Positions 61,613-64,000 of a stretch of 64,000 bases of DNA are shown piece after piece. This stretch comes from Streptomyces roseicoloratus (GTDB taxonomy: Bacteria; Actinomycetota; Actinomycetes; Streptomycetales; Streptomycetaceae). The notes beneath the pieces were generated by a model. The model did not search any database. It had not been told where the DNA came from and saw nothing but the letters and a program-made list of their open reading frames with translations. The translations under genes were made by a program, and so were the position numbers. The stretch lies in contig NZ_SDOY01000139.1 of the NCBI RefSeq assembly GCF_004117935.1, positions 1-64,000 on the forward strand, in the 5' to 3' direction. Every line of letters begins with the position of its first letter. The stretch's first letter is position 1.

Positions 61613-62953
61613 TCAGCAGCCGTCGCAAGGGCAGCAACAGTCACAGCCGTTGCAGCAGTTGCCGTCGCAGTTGCAGTCCCGGCAGCAGCCCTCGCGCTTC
61701 TTCCGCGACCACGGGCCCTCGTACTCCTTGGCGCAGCAGATCCGGCAGGTGCAGAAGAGCCAGGTGAACATGGCGCAGCCGGCCAGGAAGCCGCGGGGCT
61801 TCTTCGGCTGCTGCGGCCCTCCGGCACCGAACTGCGGCGGCAGCCCGCCGGGCCCGCCCGGGCCGCCGAAGCCACCGGAACCGCCATGGCCGCCATGGCC
61901 GCCGTACCCGCCCGGCCCGCCCGGCCCGCCGGGACCCACCGGGCCGCCGCCGTACGGATGCTGCCCGCCCTGCGGGTGCCCGCCGTACTGGCCGCCCCCG
62001 TACGGGTTTCCACCGCCGTACGGGTGGGGCTGCGAGCCGTACGGTCCGGGCGTCCCGCCCTGGGGGGCGCCCGGCGCGCCGTGGGAGCAGGTCGTCGTGC
62101 CGAAGGCGCGGTCGACGGAGGCGCGCAGTTCGTGCGCGAGGAGGACATGCGCGAGGTGCCCGTCGGTGAACTCGGCGTCCTTCAGCGCGAGGCGTATGCC
62201 GTGCAGCGCGTCGTCGGCGAGCCGGCGGGCCTCCTCGCGGGAGGTGCCGGTCGCGGTGAGCGGGTTCCAGGCGCCGGTCGCGTCGTCGGCGGCCTGGTCC
62301 TCGACGGCGTCCAGGAGGTGGGCGAGGCGCCCGAAGAGGCGGCCCGCCTCGGCGAGCGGTTCGGCGTTGCCGGGGCGGCCGGCGAGGACCGCGGTGTGCG
62401 CGAAGGCGGCCGCGGTCGCCGTCTCGGTCGGCTCGGTGACGACGAGCAGCGACGTGCCGGGGCCGGCCAGGGCCTCGAGACCGGTCTGGCGGTCGACCGC
62501 GTCGACCAGGACGGCGGTGTCGAAGCCGAGCTCGCGGCCGGTGCGGGCGCCGGCCCGGTCCCAGGAGCGGGCCACCCGGCGGGCCGCGGCGGCGACCGGC
62601 CGGCGGGCCAGCAGCCCGTCCCGGTCGGCGACGTGGTCGCGGATCTTCGCGGAGGCGAGGACCAGGGAGACGGCGGCGGCGAGCCGCGCGCCCTCGCCGC
62701 GGGCGACGGGCGCGGTGCGCATGGCGCGCAGCGGGCAGGGGCCCGCGGTGCGCCGGCCGGCCTCCGTCAGGCCGGCCTGAGCCTCCGTCAGGACCGAGAC
62801 GATCAGACCGTCGTAGTTGGTGACGACCCGGGCGAACTGCCCGTGGTCGGCGCGAAGTGCCAGGCAGAGGCCGCAGAGATGGGCCATCCACTCCACCTTG
62901 AGGCCTTCGGTGAGGCGGTGCGCGCAGGGCCTGACGATTCCGAACAAAGACAC
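61613..62953 (-). CDS. DUF5685 protein with Gly-rich linker and Cys-rich tail
   Basis: A 446-residue protein. The N-terminal DUF5685 domain (about 1-285) starts SLFGIVRPCAHRLTEGLKVEWMAHLCGLCLAL with clustered His/Cys residues and is mostly helical. A Gly/Pro/His/Tyr-rich repeat region (PYGG, GGPGG) follows, then a hydrophobic segment and a tail with about twenty cysteines in fifty residues (CTCRICC, GCCRDCNCDGNCCNGCDCCCPCDGC type). Cysteine-rich ends suggest metal binding or disulfide cross-linking, but the function is unknown. The tail has no signal peptide. It is divergent from the sflA-like gene. Confidence 0.85.
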   Translation of the reverse strand: MSLFGIVRPCAHRLTEGLKVEWMAHLCGLCLALRADHGQFARVVTNYDGLIVSVLTEAQAGLTEAGRRTAGPCPLRAMRTAPVARGEGARLAAAVSLVLASAKIRDHVADRDGLLARRPVAAAARRVARSWDRAGARTGRELGFDTAVLVDAVDRQTGLEALAGPGTSLLVVTEPTETATAAAFAHTAVLAGRPGNAEPLAEAGRLFGRLAHLLDAVEDQAADDATGAWNPLTATGTSREEARRLADDALHGIRLALKDAEFTDGHLAHVLLAHELRASVDRAFGTTTCSHGAPGAPQGGTPGPYGSQPHPYGGGNPYGGGQYGGHPQGGQHPYGGGPVGPGGPGGPGGYGGHGGHGGSGGFGGPGGPGGLPPQFGAGGPQQPKKPRGFLAGCAMFTWLFCTCRICCAKEYEGPWSRKKREGCCRDCNCDGNCCNGCDCCCPCDGC

Positions 62954-63279
62954 TCCCCCGGGGACCGGCGCGCGGATCCCGCGCGGCTGCGTCGGGCATC
63001 GTACCGAGGGGGCGGCCGGAAACCGTTCACCCGTACGCCCTCGTCCTCACCCTTCTGGCCCGTCTTTCATATTTTAAGTTGCGCGCCCCGATCCGACCCC
63101 CTGTCAGCCCCCGTAAACCGCCTCATCCCTGACGATTCGCCAGATTTCGGCCCTCACGTTCTGCACCAGTACCGTCACGAATCCCCTGCGCGCCGACTAT
63201 CCACTTGGCGCGCGATCCGCATCATGGACGACGATAGGGATTGCGGAACCACGAGTGACCGCGCTGAAAGGAGGCGTCC
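62954..63279. other. divergent promoter region before the sflA-like gene
   Basis: No gene is supported. Near 63070-63080 an AT-rich patch (atattttaagttg) stands out and may be a promoter element. The rest is GC-rich with no satellite. Confidence 0.4.
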
Positions 63280-63714
63280 ATGGGATCGGTGCGCAAGGCC
63301 AGTGCCTGGCTGGGACTCGTCGAGGACAACGACGAGCGTTACTACGACGACGAGTACGCCGACGGTGCCGAGAGCAACGACGCCTGGGTGACGGACCCGC
63401 GGGTGCGGGTGGCGTCCGACACGGCGCAGGAGCATGGCCGTCGGATCGCGACCCTCTCGCCCGACGGGTTCCGGGACGCCCGGGGCATCGGCGAGCTGTT
63501 CCGGGACGGCGTCCCGGTGATCGTGAACCTGACCGCGATGGAGCCGAACGACGCCAAGCGCGTGGTCGACTTCTGCGCCGGTCTCGCCTTCGGTCTGCGC
63601 GGCTCGATCGAGCGGGTGGCCACCCGGGTCTTCCTGCTGACGCCGGCGGACACGGAGATCGTCAGCGGCGAACCCGGCGGCCGTTCACAGGACGGCTTCT
63701 TCAACCAGAGCTGA
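63280..63714 (+). CDS. sflA: SepF-like protein SflA
   Basis: A 144-residue member of the SepF family, the membrane-FtsZ tether of cell division. The C-terminal SepF fold is clear ([54 protein letters not shown], then [12 protein letters not shown]). The N-terminus has [17 protein letters not shown], an amphipathic membrane-targeting helix, and an acidic linker. Streptomyces has SepF plus two paralogues, SflA and SflB; this gene is not next to ftsZ, and its setting and short length point to SflA. The ATG has an excellent GGAGG site. Confidence 0.85.
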   Translation: MGSVRKASAWLGLVEDNDERYYDDEYADGAESNDAWVTDPRVRVASDTAQEHGRRIATLSPDGFRDARGIGELFRDGVPVIVNLTAMEPNDAKRVVDFCAGLAFGLRGSIERVATRVFLLTPADTEIVSGEPGGRSQDGFFNQS

Positions 63715-63720
63715 CACCGG

Positions 63721-63736
63721 CGCCCCGCCGGGGGCG
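63721..63736. terminator. short hairpin between sflA and the MFS gene
   Basis: CGCCCC / GGGGCG form a 6-bp stem with a 4-base loop between the converging sflA-like and MFS-like genes, suited to end transcription from both sides. Confidence 0.5.
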
Positions 63737-63758
63737 TTCCTCCGGCCCGCCGGGAGCG

Positions 63759-64000
63759 TCAGTGTCCCTGCAGGCCCGAGCCGGCCGGCTCGGCATGGCC
63801 CCGCGTGGCGGGGACCCGTACGGCATCCGCGATCCCGCCCCCCGTTCGCGGCCCGCCGTCCGGGTCCGCCGGCCCGCGCACGGCGGTGTCCGGTTCCGCC
63901 GGGCACTCCATGACGCGCGGCAGCCGCAGCGCCATGAGCGCGCCGAGCAGCAGCAGTCCCGCGCTCACGAACAGGGTCACGTGCAGGCCGTTCACGAAGG
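63759..64000 (-). CDS. C-terminus of an MFS-type transporter (gene runs off window)
   Basis: The last 80 codons of a minus-strand gene whose start is beyond the window. One transmembrane helix (GLHVTLFVSAGLLLLGALMAL) with a basic RLPRVME end, followed by a 50-residue Pro/Gly-rich cytoplasmic tail. This fits the final helix of a 14-helix DHA2 family drug transporter, but only one helix is visible. Confidence 0.45.
   Translation of the reverse strand, partial: FVNGLHVTLFVSAGLLLLGALMALRLPRVMECPAEPDTAVRGPADPDGGPRTGGGIADAVRVPATRGHAEPAGSGLQGH

Noticed and set aside
60095-63391. Plus-strand frame of about 1100 codons opposite protease, DUF1684 and DUF5685 genes
   Set aside because: It spans three supported minus-strand genes and has no domain or ribosome binding site.

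Overview
The window looks like a chromosomal core segment of a Streptomyces (high-G+C actinomycete). Almost every third codon position is G or C, GTG starts are common, and the gene set is typical: SoxR, an SflA-type SepF paralogue, a YtrA-type GntR regulator, streptogrisin proteases, a sortase-anchored LPMO, a DnaE2 with a crippled Y-family partner, and rare TTA codons. From memory, and unchecked, the gene order from about 20.7 kb to the right edge resembles the S. coelicolor SCO1697-SCO1749 region.

Layout. 0-1 kb: the 3' part of an IS481-type transposase, abutted by a 177-bp MITE-like palindromic element. 1-7 kb: an MBL-fold hydrolase, then a regulon made of an ACAD10/11-like kinase plus acyl-CoA dehydrogenase pair, a TetR regulator and an SDR. 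7-11 kb: secreted NamZ-type muramidase, secreted erythromycin-esterase-like protein and a cytosolic alpha/beta hydrolase. 11-13 kb: a zinc-ribbon protein coupled to a BKACE-type enzyme. 13-19 kb: an accessory island with two unrecognised beta-propeller-like genes, an SDR and the wreck of a Tn554-type integrase module in which every recombination gene is truncated or frameshifted. 19.5-20.6 kb: an Rnl5-type RNA ligase. 20.7-28 kb: SoxR, then an acyl-CoA/aldehyde degradation block (MaoC, two TetRs, acyl-CoA dehydrogenase, alcohol and aldehyde dehydrogenases) whose two TetR circuits can be read from matching operators. 28-31.6 kb: sortase plus secreted partner, and a citrate transporter. 31.7-37.4 kb: molybdopterin oxidoreductase, TetR, homogentisate dioxygenase, GntR. 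37.6-42 kb: an orphan type ISP restriction-like protein and a DrrAB-like exporter with its TetR and two near-identical palindromic operators. 42-50.7 kb: Ser/Thr kinase, SGNH lipase, AAA ATPase, GntR, GNAT, LPMO and another lipase. 51-55.5 kb: imuB-like plus dnaE2, overlapping by ATGA, behind two LexA-type boxes. 55.6-64 kb: membrane proteins, hydrolase, two streptogrisin-type proteases, a DUF1684 gene interrupted by a nonsense codon, a Cys-rich-tailed DUF5685 protein, SflA and the end of an MFS gene.

Two themes run through the window. First, regulator-operator pairs are legible directly: five TetR regulators, several with an inverted repeat that recurs at both the regulator and its likely targets. 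Second, many gaps carry unrelated short tandem satellites (7, 13, 17, 18 and about 31 bp periods) that begin at or just after stop codons. No tRNA, rRNA, CRISPR array or biosynthetic gene cluster was seen.
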